In this document: positions 33,865 through 47,478 of the stretch, piece by piece
Layout: every line of letters starts with the position of its first letter
Position numbering within the stretch: position 1 is the first letter of the stretch
DNA from: Litoditis marina
Lineage: Eukaryota; Nematoda; Chromadorea; Rhabditida; Rhabditidae
DNA: 64,000 nucleotides
Direction of reading: 5' to 3'
NCBI GenBank assembly: GCA_964036275.1
Contig: OZ038436.1
Location: forward strand, 8,051,864 to 8,115,863
Position numbers and translations under genes: made by a program
Notes under the pieces: model-generated
The model's database searches: none
Seen by the model: the letters and a program-made list of their open reading frames with translations, nothing else
What the model was told of the DNA's origin: nothing

Positions 33865-34747
33865 AGAAAACACATATTTTACTATCCGACGGATTAATGT
33901 GAATGGTTAAAACAAAGTATGGGACCTAAAGATTGGTTTGAGAGACTTGTCAATGTTATTTGAGTACAAACTCAACACTTTGGATCGCATTCAAACCCTG
34001 ATTCACAATAGAAATCCTCGGACTAGAGCGTGAAAATTATTGCACTACTGTAGCAACTATCGTTCTCACGTATCTTGAGACGTGAGAATCAAACGATAAA
34101 TCATACCCCCAGGCACGAGGTGGGAGCAAACTGAGATAGATCAAGGAATCGAGAAATGGTAGATCAAAAGTTGACCAAGCCATATTAAAGTCAGTGCGAA
34201 TAAGCAGAAAAGTACACGATGAATCGAAAAAAACATGACACAGGAGAAATTAGTTTCGACTTCTGCTAAGATTCGCATTATCAATCATTAAGCGCGACAT
34301 TTAGATATATGCACATGTTGAAACATTAGGTTACTCTTATGAAAAAGGAAAGATCCTTATAGTTTCATTTCGCTGTAACTTGGTCGATTAAGTCAATACG
34401 ATAGGTTGTTTTGGAAACTCTATTAGGATTCTTGTGAAACTTTTCACATCCAAATTAGTTTCAGTAACAACTATAACCAAAATGAAACCTCACATCAATA
34501 ACAAACCATTCATTTGAAACGTGCAAATGTACACGTCTAGCCATACAAGTAGTTATAACAAATATTATGCGATTAAACTGACGGACAAACGTTTCTTGAA
34601 TCAAAATATTACTCCATGCAAAACGGATAAAGAAGTAACTCATTACACAAACCTAGAAACAAATGAATATGATATAAGGAACTGATCGAACTTTAACTTA
34701 ACAAAAAGGAAAGAGATGAAATTAGAATGATAAAAGTATATACTATC

Positions 34748-35446
34748 TCAATGTAGAATATCCAGAATATTAGTAATTCTTCTCATAGAAGAGGAGGGAT
34801 GCATTCGATGTTCTTGTTTCTGAATCACGGAATCCAGTACGTGGATGACGCCGTTTTCAGCCACAATAGATTCCTGGAAAATTGATATTCTCGCTTTTAT
34901 TAGTATGATTGAAAGTATTATTCCAATATTATTTACAGATTTTTTATAACAATTCACTGCAATCAATGTTCTGAATTTGGAGCTTAGTGAGTGGGGTTTG
35001 ATTCACGTCAACCACAAGTCAATAAGCTCCAAATTGTCTTCCCAGAAGACTCTTTTCCTCCAACTCCCAGCGTCGTTTTGACGCCAACAACACCTTCACA
35101 CAACACTCAGTGATACGGGAGAAAAATAAAGCTTGTATTGCATTGTATTGTATTGTAACCACACACCAGACATGGGAAAACGGAAACACAGAAGGATCAA
35201 ACTACAAATACCTCAGATTTTCCAATGAATGAGCGACCCCCCCCCCCCCCCCATATAGGAGCGTCGATTCAGGTTTTTTTCTTTTCTTTTTCCTTTTTCT
35301 CTTTCTTTCTTGTAAGAACTCTTGTGGTAAGTTGAATAATTCAAAAACATTGCGAAAATGGAGAGAGCAGAAGGCGGTTGCATGAGTCGTCTTTATCTCT
35401 CTCTCTCTCTCTCCCTTTCTCTCTCTCTCTCTCTCTCTCTCTCCCT

Positions 35447-35478
<32 letters not shown>

Positions 35479-35497
35479 TTCCCTCTACATCTCTCTC

Positions 35498-35562
<65 letters not shown>

Positions 35563-38500
35563 TTCTCTCTCATCTCCCTCTACCTCTCGTATCGGATTTT
35601 TCTAAGTTACTTTTAAGTCAATGCTTCTTATAATGGTTTCAAGTGAATTATCGAAAACTCGAAAAGTACAAAGATCAACAATCATGAATCATAGAAAAAA
35701 CCAACCTCCACCCTGGCTCCTTCAATGTAAATCTCTTCATTTTCATTGGACGGGCGAATATTTCCTCCATTTCTGTTTTGAATTATTTCCACCCGAATTT
35801 CATCTTTGTTGTGACGAAGATCGTGCTCGCACAACGGTCCTGGAAACATCATTTTATAGTCACGTGAACTACACGTGAATCCAAATCACGTGTAAAACAC
35901 GTGATGAGAAATCAAGTTTTACGCAGTGAACGTGACACTTAGCACAAGAAACAAGTAGTTTATTGCGATCAGACTAATACACAAAACTAGTAATGAAGTA
36001 CGTTGTTACATTAATCCATAACGAAGTGAATTTCTAAGAATTGTCTGTTTACAGTAACACACAATGAAGTCTTGAGAATTGAAGCAACATCACGTGCATT
36101 ACACGTGAATCTAAATCACGTTTAACACAGTAAGTTAATCGGGATACAATGAACACTTTTCTTGTTGTTTTTTTTAGCAGAAACAGGAAACTGCTCTCCA
36201 TAGGACAGATATTAATATCAAAGCTATGTGAAACATGGGAGTGCGTTTCTTTTATGAGAACTTTGTTACAGAAACTTCAATCTTCTATCGGTTGCATTAA
36301 CAAAAGATACTAACGAAAAATCTATTCTCTTACCTATAATATAAATCATAGCTCGATTAGGATAAAACTCTTTCGAAAGATTTGTAGTTTGATTCATCTA
36401 CACAATAGAACTATCGTATAATCGATTTCAATTATAAAATAACAACATGCTCTTGAAGATAACATATTATAAACATGAAACATGACTATAATTCGTTTTT
36501 GACATGGTGATTTTACCTATGAAAATTGCATAAAACTCACTGTCTACAATGTGACTGCCGACAAATCTTTTGACCTCCACCAAATTATTGACTATTTTCT
36601 TGAACCCGTCATCCAATGGGGCAAACACGGTGAAAACCGAGCTGGGTTCGTCTGAGGGAAAAGCCATTTTCCACAATCTAAAATAATTAATATATAGGGA
36701 ATAATGCCCTTTTTCTTTATAATATTGTGAACATAAGATGAGAACCTTGGAAATTAACGTGATATACACTTTTCGATGAAATTTTCACAACGTTGAGCGT
36801 TTTCCTACCTGCGCAGTTTCTGTTTTGAATTAGTAAAATGTGTTACTGGATTCAGTTAGTATTGTTATTCACTGGAGAGGTTCAACAGAAAATATCGCTT
36901 TATTTTTCTGAAGTTCGCTTCACAAAATCAAGTTTGGACGCTGAAAATGTTCTGAAAAACACTATTTTTGTAAGATTTTTCAAGAATCACACTAAAATGT
37001 TTCAGTGTCATCTTCTAAACGTACTTCCAGAATTTGCTCAGGTCACTGCGACTGCGAATATAGCCTCTGACATCGTGCTTGACCACTGGGAGAGCCTAAA
37101 CGAGGTGGGTGGTTTGTGCATTCTTACGTTGGTCAAATGTAACAGCACCTCTTGATATAGAAACTTAGGGGTAACAGGTAATCGGACAAACGAACAAGAA
37201 CTAGAAAATCAAAATGAAAATGTGAATGACCCAAGACGTTTATCATGTTCTCAATGAAATTTAGTCACTAAAAAATACTCCATTATTTTTTGTGAACATA
37301 TGTTCACGTAGTAGGGTAAAATAGTTCGCTGACCATAGCGCGAGCGCTTAGTTCGCCTAAACTCAGTGAAAACACGTGAAAAATTGTGGAATAAATTTAC
37401 TTCACAAATTACAGATACTTTTCTAGTGAACAAATGAAACGTGGGGACCACTAGAAAACGTGAGCTTACAGATGAACGTGCATAACTGTTTCAACGAAAA
37501 AAAAGACCAACCTTATCGACAAAATGAAGTACAGAATTGCACGAATGCACACTTCTAATGATACGGCTGCATCCAACCTGAATAATTGTTAAACTAAAAA
37601 ATTACTAATACTCCCACAGTCAAACTTGAGCGTTTTCATAAGTAGATCAAACTGCGAGACTAATGATCTCTCGTCAAATACCATTGAGTTGAGCGGGATT
37701 TCCAGTTCTTTCACGTTTTCACATGCGTAACGAATCAATAAATCATGACTCTGAGAATGTACAAATCAATATAAATGCTTGTAAAATCAATATATAAAGA
37801 AGACGTAAAAACAGTGTAGAACCTTCATGTATACCTGAAAGACGTTGAAACTGGTTGGATGTCCAGTGGAAATTCTCATACTGAACGGACTGTGTGAAGG
37901 AAAATCGCCAGCAAACATCTGGAAATACATAACTATTTCAAATACTTAAAGGGGGTCTGGCAGACCCAATCTCATGCTTTGCGCTCCACGGCTAATTCCG
38001 TCGCTTCAATGCAAACGCGCTACAAAAATTAAGTTGTTGATGTTTTTCGAAACATTTGATCACAATTCATTTGCGGATATTCGAAAACTTGGTTTTTGTG
38101 CGCATTCGCCCAAGGGCGACTGAATTAACCGTAGAGCGCAAGACATGAGATTGGATTCCTGCCAGACCACCTTTAACATTAATAAATAAACATGCAATCA
38201 GATGTGATTCACACGAATTGCTCGGTATCTATTTGCAAAACACAAAACATTCCGACTAAAAGAGGATATAGGATAACGTATTGATATCTCAAGATTTGTC
38301 GAATTCATAATCATTCAAAAGTTGCAGCAATCCTATAAGAGCACATACTTGAGACATTTTCCAATGCTACCAGGTAATCTTTGCAAATGACCAAAATAAC
38401 ATGTGTTGATAACAATACATCAAACTGTTTTGCTACACAGCAAAACTGAAACCCACCGTACTTCCTGCCATAGTTGTGATAGTTTCCGGTAGAGAAGGTG

Positions 38501-41500
38501 TATGCAAAACGGCTCCCTCTACCACGGAATTGAGAGAAACCTCGGAAGTTATCTGAAAAACAAACAAAGTTGACATTTGTTCTCTGTTTTCTATGTCTCA
38601 TAGGGCAATATTTTATGGAAAACTACTTATTTCACGAAATTTCAAAAGGGGGGGGGGGGGGGGGGGGTAAAAACCTTAAACCTAGCTGGAACACGTACCT
38701 CAGTTGAGTTGTTTGGCGGGACGAATATTGTCAAGGACTGGTTATTGTCCTTCAAGAGCGGATGCAGCATGGCTGCCATTTCAGAATTGTATTTGGACAG
38801 ATTATCCTCCCATGAGATTACTGTAATACGATGGTATCGTTACATTCGAGTAAGGAATTTTCATACAGTGATTTCAAAATCATGAATGTGACTAAAAAAG
38901 AGAAACGAGTGATACAAGTGTATGTTAAGCATAATTTTACTGAATTGAATGAGGGCTCAATTTGTGTGGGTAAACGTCGATTGAATGACAATTCGCTTCA
39001 ATATAACATTTGACCTCCAAACTAGTAGCAACTTGAACTTTGATCTTTGACCTCAATTCAACTGGAAACCTCACGTTCTTCCCTGATCAGCACGTCATCC
39101 ACCACGTGAACGACGCCATTTTCGGCCACCAAATCCATTTCGGTGACTCGTGCATTTCCCACGCGGAGGAGAAGTTCACCGTTACGTATCTGAAACATTT
39201 GAGTAGTAGAAGAAGATAGAATCCGGTTTACCAGCTTGGGATTGCATTTTGATATTGAAACATCAATCTGTGTTCAAAACACATTCGAATCAAGCTAGAA
39301 GCAAGAAAAGTTAGACCTCGGCAAGTTAGGGGTTAGTGGACGACAGAACTCTCCCCTTTGATCTACACACTCTCTCAGATGACCAAAAATAGTGTTTGCA
39401 AAATCTAGAGAGTCAGAAGAGACTAAACTAAAAACACCTACAGAACAGAAACCATCTCATTTTCTCAATCATCATAAATGTAATAGGCACTGCCATGTAA
39501 TGAATAACACTGTGGTGTGACGAATAAAACTTGAAACTGCCAAAGTTTTGAGAATTGTGAAAACAGTGCCCCACCGCTTTGTACACAAAATGTCGTTGCC
39601 CGGTCAAAGCTATCATCGGAGAGGTTTGGAACTCGTGGGAACAGCGGGATTTCGGGAATATATGAGATCGTTCGATACCTAAAATGAGAAAAAGAATATT
39701 CATGATGTAAAAATGAAACACGGCGAGATTATAATACAAACACAGAGAGATCAACCTACAACTCTACAAAAATCTAACTACTGAAACACAGCAAAACAAT
39801 TGAACAGGTGTCGTTTGTATTTACTCTTCTTTGGGGAAGACCTACGTGACTTCAGCTTCAGGCAGTATAACGTGTAGTACACATCGTTGCAATGTTTCAT
39901 CGGTATTATAAAAGAAGAGAAGAGCAAAGTGGGAACACTTGTTATGATCTGTGAAAAGTTGAATTATTTGGCTCTCAAAAGTGTTCCCGGTTTTTTTCGA
40001 AAGTAGGGCACTATACTAGAAGTCAATTGAATAGTCACGTAAAACTGGCTAACTAATGAAGTATCGTGCACGGTTCTCAGTTTTATTGTGTTTAACATGT
40101 TTCACGTGACTGTGAAATTGACTGATAGTATACTTGGATTGAATTGATGCGAAAGGTCATACTGTACACCAAACTTATTCGTGAATACAGAATAAATCCA
40201 AAATCACGAATGAGATTCCGTTATATGAGTTGGAATTATGGAAGTCGCTCAAACGTCTATCTAACAAAAACGTCGCTGAATTGAAACTGTGGCTTGATTC
40301 CCACTGAAATTTAATGGAAACTGAAATGTTTTGCCAAAAGTTTTGTTTACATTTGGAAGTTTAATTTTTCCTACAATCACCAATTACTGCAGCATGAAAG
40401 TAGGACACGTCTGTATGAAAATTATCTATAGTTAACCAGTTATAACCGAAAGAAAAGGTTTAAATTAAAAAAAAAATCGGGTTTTCGGGTTTTCTAGTTT
40501 TCGAGTCGACAAGAGTTTTGAGTTTGACTCTAACAACCCTCATAGAGACATATCTGTGTTTAAAAACTAATTGGCGAAGCGCGATTCAAGATTTCAAGAT
40601 TTATTTAGTTCACTTCATATCGTTTCGAAATGGTGTTCCTGATAGCGCGATATGCCCAGATAATCTTATCTTTGATCTACCTACGCTTTCAGCCGGGAAT
40701 TGTCCCACGAGAAAAACTGAAAAAAAAATGCAAGATTGCCCAACCTTCCACACAGCCGGTTTTCATGTGAATCTGTTTTTGTAGACTCTTCGGCAATGAC
40801 TTGAATGTTTCATCGGAAAAGGGGAGTACCGTCCAGTCCATCTTGGACGATTGAAGCGAGTCGCGGGTCTCGTTCGAAATAACTGAAACATACATCCATA
40901 ATACCTATAAAAGAGAGTATTTTGGTGCGTAAAATTTTGGGTCGACTGTCTGTTGTTAACGAGAAACTACAACTATATGTATACTAATAGTAAATTGAAT
41001 AGTCACCCAAAGTTAGCATTCTAATGAGGAATCGTGAACTTCGTCATTGCACGTTTCCGAGTTCTGATGTGTTCAACATGTTACACGTGACTAAGAAATT
41101 GACTAACAGTATAAACGTCAAGTAATGGGGAACATTGAACTTACGAGACAGAAACGTAGAGAATCGCTTGTCTTCCTCTAGTAGTTGAATAATATCCTTA
41201 GCCGCTCCTTTGATTGGTCTCGCCCCAATATGAACCAGTCCTTTAACCACCCGAATGTTCGCTCGAACCAGGGGAACACAGTTCAAATGGGTCGTCTGCA
41301 AACACAGAAAAAGTTAGTGACACCGTAATTACTTCGAAGTTTGATTGATGTCCGACCACTAATCGAACTCAGTCTAAAAAATCGAATCGTTGATGATGAA
41401 GCGAACAGCAGGTGCTCGATTTGTTGGGTTCGATTATTTTTTACGCCCGGGGCCGCATTTTTTCTTTTGTCAAACAATATGGAAGGTAGGTGTTTGTCAG

Positions 41501-44500
41501 AAAAAGTTCTCAACAGTTCAGACAGTACCATATTTTCATAGTATTTGTAGTTTGTAGGATACTAATATTATAAACCGTTTTGCAATTTCCCTGTCTAATC
41601 AGTTGGCTGTGAATCCAAAGTTCTATCTTTGACTTCTAATTGTCTTTTTTTGACTGATTGGTCCAGTGAGTATCCAGTTCTAATCTCACCAATGTTTCAT
41701 TGGTTCTGGTGCGAGAAACGAAGAGGGTTTGATTTTCTTCTGTTTCGACCACTCCATTTTCACTCCACTCGTAGTCATATTGCAGTCCTTCGAGCACGAA
41801 ACCCTAAAACTTACAATATTTATTCAACACATTCATGTACTCGACACGTAGTACATGGGTAAACTGTTGTCTCACATGGTATTCTCTCAATTTCTTGTCT
41901 CTTCTCTTTTGTGAACGAGGAAAAGCCAAGGTTCAGAGCGCAAAGAAACGATGTTAGAATTAACGTGAAGCTGAGAACCCTAAACAACCCTAAACGAAAT
42001 CCTAAACAGACCTTCAACTGAATTCTTGAAAACGAGAGTGCGTTTGGCAACTTTTGAATAAATACAAGTAGTTTTAAGTTGTGAACGAAGCGTTGATGTT
42101 GACAGGTCAGAATTACTAAACTAATCGTAAATTGTATCCTCATACCAAAAATAACAATAGTTTTCCATTAGTTCATAGTTTTTTTGTTTTTTAGTTCGTT
42201 TTTTTTTTACTGTACAAAAAAATAAAAACGTGACAGAAATAACTAAAACCGGAGAGAATACGTACCACACATGTTATGGAACCAATACGTTGGAGAAAAA
42301 AGTTTTCAAATTTTTGGTGGTTCACCAATTTTGAAACTTGAGAAATCTCGCTATGAGCACAATTTTAGAATAAACCATTTACCTTCTGAGCTCCTTCCCA
42401 TAAAATTGCTGTGCTTTTTGTGTCGAAATTTCCAAAGTCGGATGCGACGCCAAAGTTTTCTTGCAAGTCGTTCCAAGTTGTGACATTCTCCGCTTAAATA
42501 CAAAGTTTCAGTAATAAAATTAGATTTTAATTTTTTTGAACCCCAATTGGAAAATCTGTCTATGTTTGGGTGAAGCTCGTTTTGCACTTTCGCGCAACAT
42601 TTACTATGCAGTGTTTTTGTAATATACCGGACAAATTCATCATTTTCTCGGAACCAGGAGAGTAAATAGTGAAATCTGCCGTATGAAAACGGACAAGTTG
42701 TAAATAACTTTCACGCACTCAGTGCTCGGAAAGTGCAATGAAAGTCTGAAACCATTGCGCGGGAACAATTCGAAAGATAAAGAGGAACGTTTTTATTTCA
42801 AAATATTGAAAGTGAGTATACCTTTTCCGCATCCGTTCAATACAATGTTGGCAGTGGTGAATCCGGCGCAACATTCTTGAATTCTCTCGCTCAGATGAGA
42901 TTTCTGAAAAATTTGGGTGAGATAGAACATTGATGATAATGAAGATGAATAATGAAAACAATAACATAAACAAAAATAGCAATTAAGATATTACAATAAC
43001 GACTATAGTATCATAAGGTTACATGGTTTTCATACTTCCGTCAATTATTTGGTGCAGAGGTTTTATTGCTATTACTGTGAGTCTACTAGAGCGGCTTATA
43101 TGATATCATTGAAAGATTTGACTGCACTACATAACCGTACATCGACATCAGCGAAAACATGTCAGCACATACAACTAATTATACGCCAACGTATACAAGA
43201 AAACCTTTTTTAATCTGAACGGACTTATAATTAACTTATTGTAATATTAGTATGTATCAACTAGAAAATATTGCTTGAAAATGAGCACTTAGTCACGAAA
43301 CAAATGTCTTCTACCTCTACTAACAAAAGTCTTGTTTGTCTCGCAAAGTAGATCAACGCAAATTTTGGGGAAAAAAGTTGTTATGTGCATATATTCTTGC
43401 AACAGCGCTTTCACTATAACCAACCTCCGGAGTTTCTCTTCTATCGATACACTTGTAGGCATCTTGGTATCTCTCACACTTGTTCATTGATTTGTATGAA
43501 CCGTTTGTGGGCGGCAAAATAGTGTTTACTTCCCGGGTACATATATGGGGCCTGAAACATGATACCGCTCTTAATTCATTCGAAAAACTCTTAATCACCT
43601 CACAACTCAGAGCATGAACACAATTTCGCTTCATGGCGCGTTCCAATGTTGCACGCCATATACTTATAGTGTTGTGGAAAGTCAGCAATAGTTTGTGCGG
43701 CATCACGTAACGAATCTATATTCATGAGTCTTTGGTGTGAACATGAAAATGTGCATCACCATTGGTTTTCGCCGTAAAAAGTAGAGTCAGCCATAAAATT
43801 TTACATGATAACAATTACCCCAAATATAGTTTGAAGACAAACTCATAAAACGAACAACTTGAAAGGATTGCAACAGTTTCGGTGAAAAAATTATACTTTT
43901 GAAAGGGTTCTAGCTATTGTATTTTTGGATTGCTCAGTGAAGACACGAAATCAAAGTACACCACCATTCAAAAAGTTTCTCACATTCAAAAAATCGTATT
44001 TCTCGGGTTTGTTGATGATATGAGAACGTACAATATTTTCACTGAATATTTCAGCGTACAAAAACCTGGTTACCCTTAAATTCGAACTCAAAACTCGGTT
44101 TTCAGTGTTGATGTTGATGATAACCGGATTGTAGTTACTGGTTACTTTCGGTTACCTGCCAACCTGGGAAGGTAAACTAAAAGCAGGAACCCAATAAGGG
44201 TAGGTTACCTAAACCGCGTTTGTTGTAGAATATGTTATCAGTGGATTCCTTACCCATCCAGTCTATCAGTGTGCATAGCTCGTGGAATACTCCCGATGGT
44301 GTCAAATAGGTTGAAGATGGATTTCGACATGGAGGTCCCTTTCTGGTGAGAACCGTCTCGCACGTCTACAACCGACTCGAAGCGACCGGGGGACGAAGAC
44401 GCCTGAGAACATGGTAATCAAACAGAATCAATGAATGGATAGTCGTTTACCGCGACATCGTTATAAACCTTAGTTGTACTGTTAGTGGAGATTTTTTTGC

Positions 44501-46210
44501 ACAGAAAGGAGGTAAAACAACGAGCTGGAAATTACTGTAGTTGAAAACGAGCGTTTCTCCTAGACTGCACGCCTCAAAACCCAACAAAAAAGAGATGATG
44601 AATATACCTTTCCGATTCTGTCACCAACAATCCCGAGAAGTCTACCGAACAGAGTTTGCGCCTGTAATGAAAAGTACATGATAATTTTCAAAACGACTGT
44701 CTCTGTGAGGAATCGAACCGGCGACCCTTGGCTCACAACACAACTCGTCGAACCACCGCATAAAATCATCAGAGTAGTGTATGAATGTGTTCAAATCAAA
44801 TCAGTTCTGTACAAGTAACATTTGATGATTTTCCTTTTCATCTCATTGTAGCACGCAATAGTATGTAGAGCATGCATGTAGCATTAGGTGATTCGAAAGT
44901 ATGAAGATATGAGGCCATATGCATGAAACATCCCGGGCCGGGTTGGGATGCTATCCCGACCTCAATTGGCCGGGAAATAGCCGAACCGACCTCGGGATAA
45001 CATCCTAACCTGGCCCAGGATGTTTCATGCATACGGCCTATGGAAACTATGAAACATTCAATCCCTTTAAAAGTGTTGATTCAACACTTTTTACTGACAT
45101 ATATCCTAGTTTCATCCTATACTGAAACTATCTTGGACACATTAGCAGCGTGCCAACTTTGTTGGCATGATGCCGTGGTTTGAGCGAAAATGACATAAAC
45201 TACTTCTGAACGTACTACATCTAAGTAATCGTGCTAGAAGATCCCGGCTTCTTCATCCCATCCTGCGTCTCCTCAAACATACGCTGTTTCTCTGCTCTCA
45301 CTTCCCGCCGGGAGACGAGTGGGGCGAAATAGTGAAGCCGGGCCTACGTACTCTGTACCTAGAGAGGTAGGTCCGGATACGAGTGTTTGGTTCCTACTGT
45401 AGTCGTCTACAATCAAGTGAAAATGACTATAAACGTACCACATCGGTTACCATACCAGCCTGTTCCAGAGCTTCTCCGAAATCCTCGCTCGAACTTTCTC
45501 TTTCTCTACGGTTTGTCTCGAAATGTCGACGAGTTGGCTGTAAATCAAGATTACACGTTTCCACGTTCTCGCGTTCATTAGTTAATGTGTTTATCAGTTT
45601 GTTCATACAATATACGCTCTGTTTGGGTAACTGAAAAATGCAGCTTAGATCCAACAAATCTAACAAACTGAACTACAGAGTGTTAGAAGAAACACAAAGA
45701 AGCAGTGTTACGCCTTCATCCCAAGATTATTAAAGTTGTTTGTCGCGCACGTACTAAACACATATTCGTATCACCATTCTGACAATCAGTCGCAAACCAG
45801 TTAAACACCGAAGAAAAAGTCGGTCATTGGACTAGTTCACTTTTGTTCGTTTTAGTTCAAAGAAGGTATTGATTGTAAACGTCAAAGTTTTTTAGAGTTA
45901 ATACGAACTTCGATACGTATTAACTCATTTCACTTTAGTTTTTCGTTTTGCAGTAAGTTCGATTGCCTCACTCTGACGAAGAAATGACCCAATGAAGAGA
46001 GTGTAGTTTGAAAAAGGAACTTTGAAGTTTAAAAGGAACCGAATGGGTATTTTCAATTTCAAATATGAAAAAAAAACCAACCGTTTCATGGTCTTCACTG
46101 TACCCGGGAAAATAGTCCAAATGATCGCCAAACAGTGAACAAATGGAACATTCTCTCGCAGAAACAAACGTTCCAAAACATAAAATCAATACACAAAGGC
46201 CAAGTCTCAT
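34748..46210 (-). CDS. Secreted TGFBI/periostin-like protein: EMI + four FAS1 domains
   Basis: 22 exons in phase, 808 residues: 46210-46082, 45630-45439, 44661-44608, 44402-44254, 43551-43425, 42903-42822, 42492-42383, 41803-41690, 41295-41145, 40882-40745, 39678-39575, 39189-39075, 38820-38699, 38552-38457, 37918-37835, 37750-37682, 37577-37512, 37095-37025, 36677-36548, 36397-36334, 35839-35706, 34873-34748. ATG follows TTTCAG by two bases (SL acceptor). The signal peptide is MRLGLCVLILCFGTFVSA. A low-complexity linker is followed by an EMI-type domain from about residue 175 (GPHICTREV, NKCERY, YKCIDR, ECCAGF, NGCGK). FAS1 domains lie at about 246-347, 351-485 (ends NGVVHVVDDVL), 489-635 (ends NSVLHFVDK) and 640-785 (VFTVFAPLDDGF; ends NGVIHVLDSVI). 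In TGFBI/periostin this order defines matricellular adhesion proteins that bind collagen and integrins, so an extracellular or cuticle/basement-membrane role is inferred. The exon 19 donor (GTAGAC) is the least certain junction. Confidence 0.92.
35237..35252 (+). repeat. Poly-C run of 16
   Basis: Sixteen consecutive C, in the last intron of the FAS1 gene (G-tract on the coding strand). Confidence 0.95.
35395..35590 (+). repeat. CT microsatellite, about 190 bp
   Basis: CT units with scattered CCCT interruptions, in the last intron of the FAS1 gene. The long Ser/Leu and Arg/Glu reading frames on the two strands here are artefacts. Confidence 0.95.
37946..38176. mobile_element. MITE-like element with about 45-bp inverted ends
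   Basis: TTAAAGGGGGTCTGGCAGAC at one end, GCCAGACCACCTTTAA at the other. The arms continue with CAATCTCATGCTTTGCGCTC and its complement. Intron of the FAS1 gene between exons 14 and 15. TTAA-like termini. Confidence 0.75.
38648..38667 (+). repeat. Poly-G run of 20
   Basis: Twenty consecutive G on the plus strand, about 30 bases below the exon 13 donor of the FAS1 gene. Confidence 0.95.
40011..40131 (-). mobile_element. MITE family A copy
   Basis: ATACTAGAAGTCAATTGAAT at one end and GAAATTGACTGATAGTATAC at the other, with a short internal deletion. FAS1 gene intron. Confidence 0.75.
40980..41113 (-). mobile_element. MITE family A, full-length copy
   Basis: ATACTAATAGTAAATTGAAT at one end, AATTGACTAACAGTATA at the other. 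It ends about 30 bases below the exon 9 donor of the FAS1 gene. Confidence 0.75.
44703..44770 (-). repeat. tRNA-like fragment
   Basis: On the minus strand GCGGTGGTTCGACGAG precedes a perfect B-box GGTTCGATTCC, but no complete acceptor or D arm can be drawn. FAS1 gene intron 2. Confidence 0.4.
44913..45040. mobile_element. Palindromic MITE family D copy
   Basis: GGCCATATGCATGAAACATC at one end, GATGTTTCATGCATACGGCC at the other; inner arms GGGCCGGGTTGGGATGCTAT and complement. The second copy is at 55363-55477. It is GC-rich against an AT-rich background. Confidence 0.8.
45229..45351. mobile_element. Palindromic MITE family B copy, shortened
   Basis: GTGCTAGAAGATCCCGGC at one end; the far arm stops early (GAAGCCGGGCCTACGTA), lacking the TTCTAGC end of the family. 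FAS1 gene intron 2. Confidence 0.7.
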
Positions 46211-47478
46211 ACCTGAAACACTTGAATAAATTACTCAAGTTGAAAGAAAACAACCATTCAATGTTTCAAGCATGAACACGTTGAGACAATAACTTGAAAG
46301 TACACGTGTGGAAAACCGTAAAATTGCCAACAATTGTTTGAACTAGCTAATTTTCAAGTGTGAACCACCTGAATGTTTCAACAACTCTAGAAGACTGAAA
46401 ATAGTTTTGTCAATCGTTTCATAAGTTTTCTAAGCTAGTATTAAATACTTCAAGTTGATATTTGTGATTTATCTGAATCGTTTTCATTCTCTTATAGTGA
46501 AACGAGTATTTCTGTTTCACAAACATTGAAAAACTATATATAAAACCTTCAGAGACATCAACTTATGAGAAAAACGGGCTGATTTGGGTGATACTATATG
46601 AGATGGAGAGACGCGGCATTGACCCCTATTTGGACCATATGACTCATTTGAGAGAAAGTTCTAGAGAAAGGGAGAAAACATAAACAAACAATAAACAACA
46701 ACAAGAATAACGAAAACAAAACCATTTAAAGTACTTGAGAAAAGTTATAAGGAAACAGGGAGAAAACAACAACAACAAAACTTCAACAATAACTGTTATA
46801 AAACAAGAACCATAACCATTTTAACAAAATACAAGTATCGAGAAGTTACACATTTCTCTTTTGACAATCGCTCAATTGCTGCTCTATTTAACCGAACCAG
46901 TTTTGGAAGAATTCCTTCTTGAATTACTTGAGAGAAAGTTCTGGAGAAAATAAATAAAAACATAAACAAATACAATAACAACAAGGCGACGAGCCAAAAG
47001 TTTAGCCAACTATAACTCTAAATATGCATCAGAACTTTGATTGGACTATATTATCTTGTTTTTCGATTCCATCTGAATATTTCAATTTTTTGGGATTCGT
47101 AACAACTTCTTCAATCTTTTGTTATTGACATATATCGATGATGAGTTACTATTATTCTTTATTCCATGGAGTGAAGAATAATTCGGCTGTTTCTTTATTT
47201 CAGCAAACTAGAAAATGATGTTGCTTATGATCAAACACAAATCGTATTCCATCTTCAATATCATCTTGTGTTTATGTGTTTTTCTCCTCTATGAAACGAG
47301 CGGTAGTAGGATGTTGTACTTTTTAGTTTGCTAGGGTATATTTGAACAATCCACAACTTCAAGACGTTAAGAACGAAGTGTACAGTTATATCAAACAAAA
47401 CTAGCTCGGAGCAGGTTTTATAGTGTGGTTGAAACACTTGCTCACATCAGTCGTCTCAAATGCTTTTGAACACTCAAA

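Larger units (their letters stand above)
32290..34740. other. Intergenic stretch between receptor A and the FAS1 gene
   Basis: No coding exon supported. It contains palindromic MITE copies of family B (33049-33210) and family C (33768-33864) and a TGTAGTTTGATC word (33267-33278). Promoter elements for receptor A should lie just above 32290, but no TATA or initiator could be singled out. Confidence 0.6.

Noticed and set aside
35202..35633. Long open frames of Arg/Glu or Ser/Leu repeats at 4202-4444, 25945-26455 and 35202-35633
   Set aside because: They are translations of CT/GA microsatellites, open only because the repeat lacks stop codons; codon choice and flanks give no support.
36838..37155. 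105-codon '+' frame inside the FAS1 gene
   Set aside because: It is the opposite strand of intron and of exon 37095-37025; the minus-strand exon fits the FAS1 domain and phase.
37487..46520. piRNA genes with the CTGTTTCA upstream motif
   Set aside because: Only about five exact motif copies were found (for example near 1119, 13618, 15089, 37486, 46513), not enriched enough and partly explained by the ATGTTTCAG acceptors.
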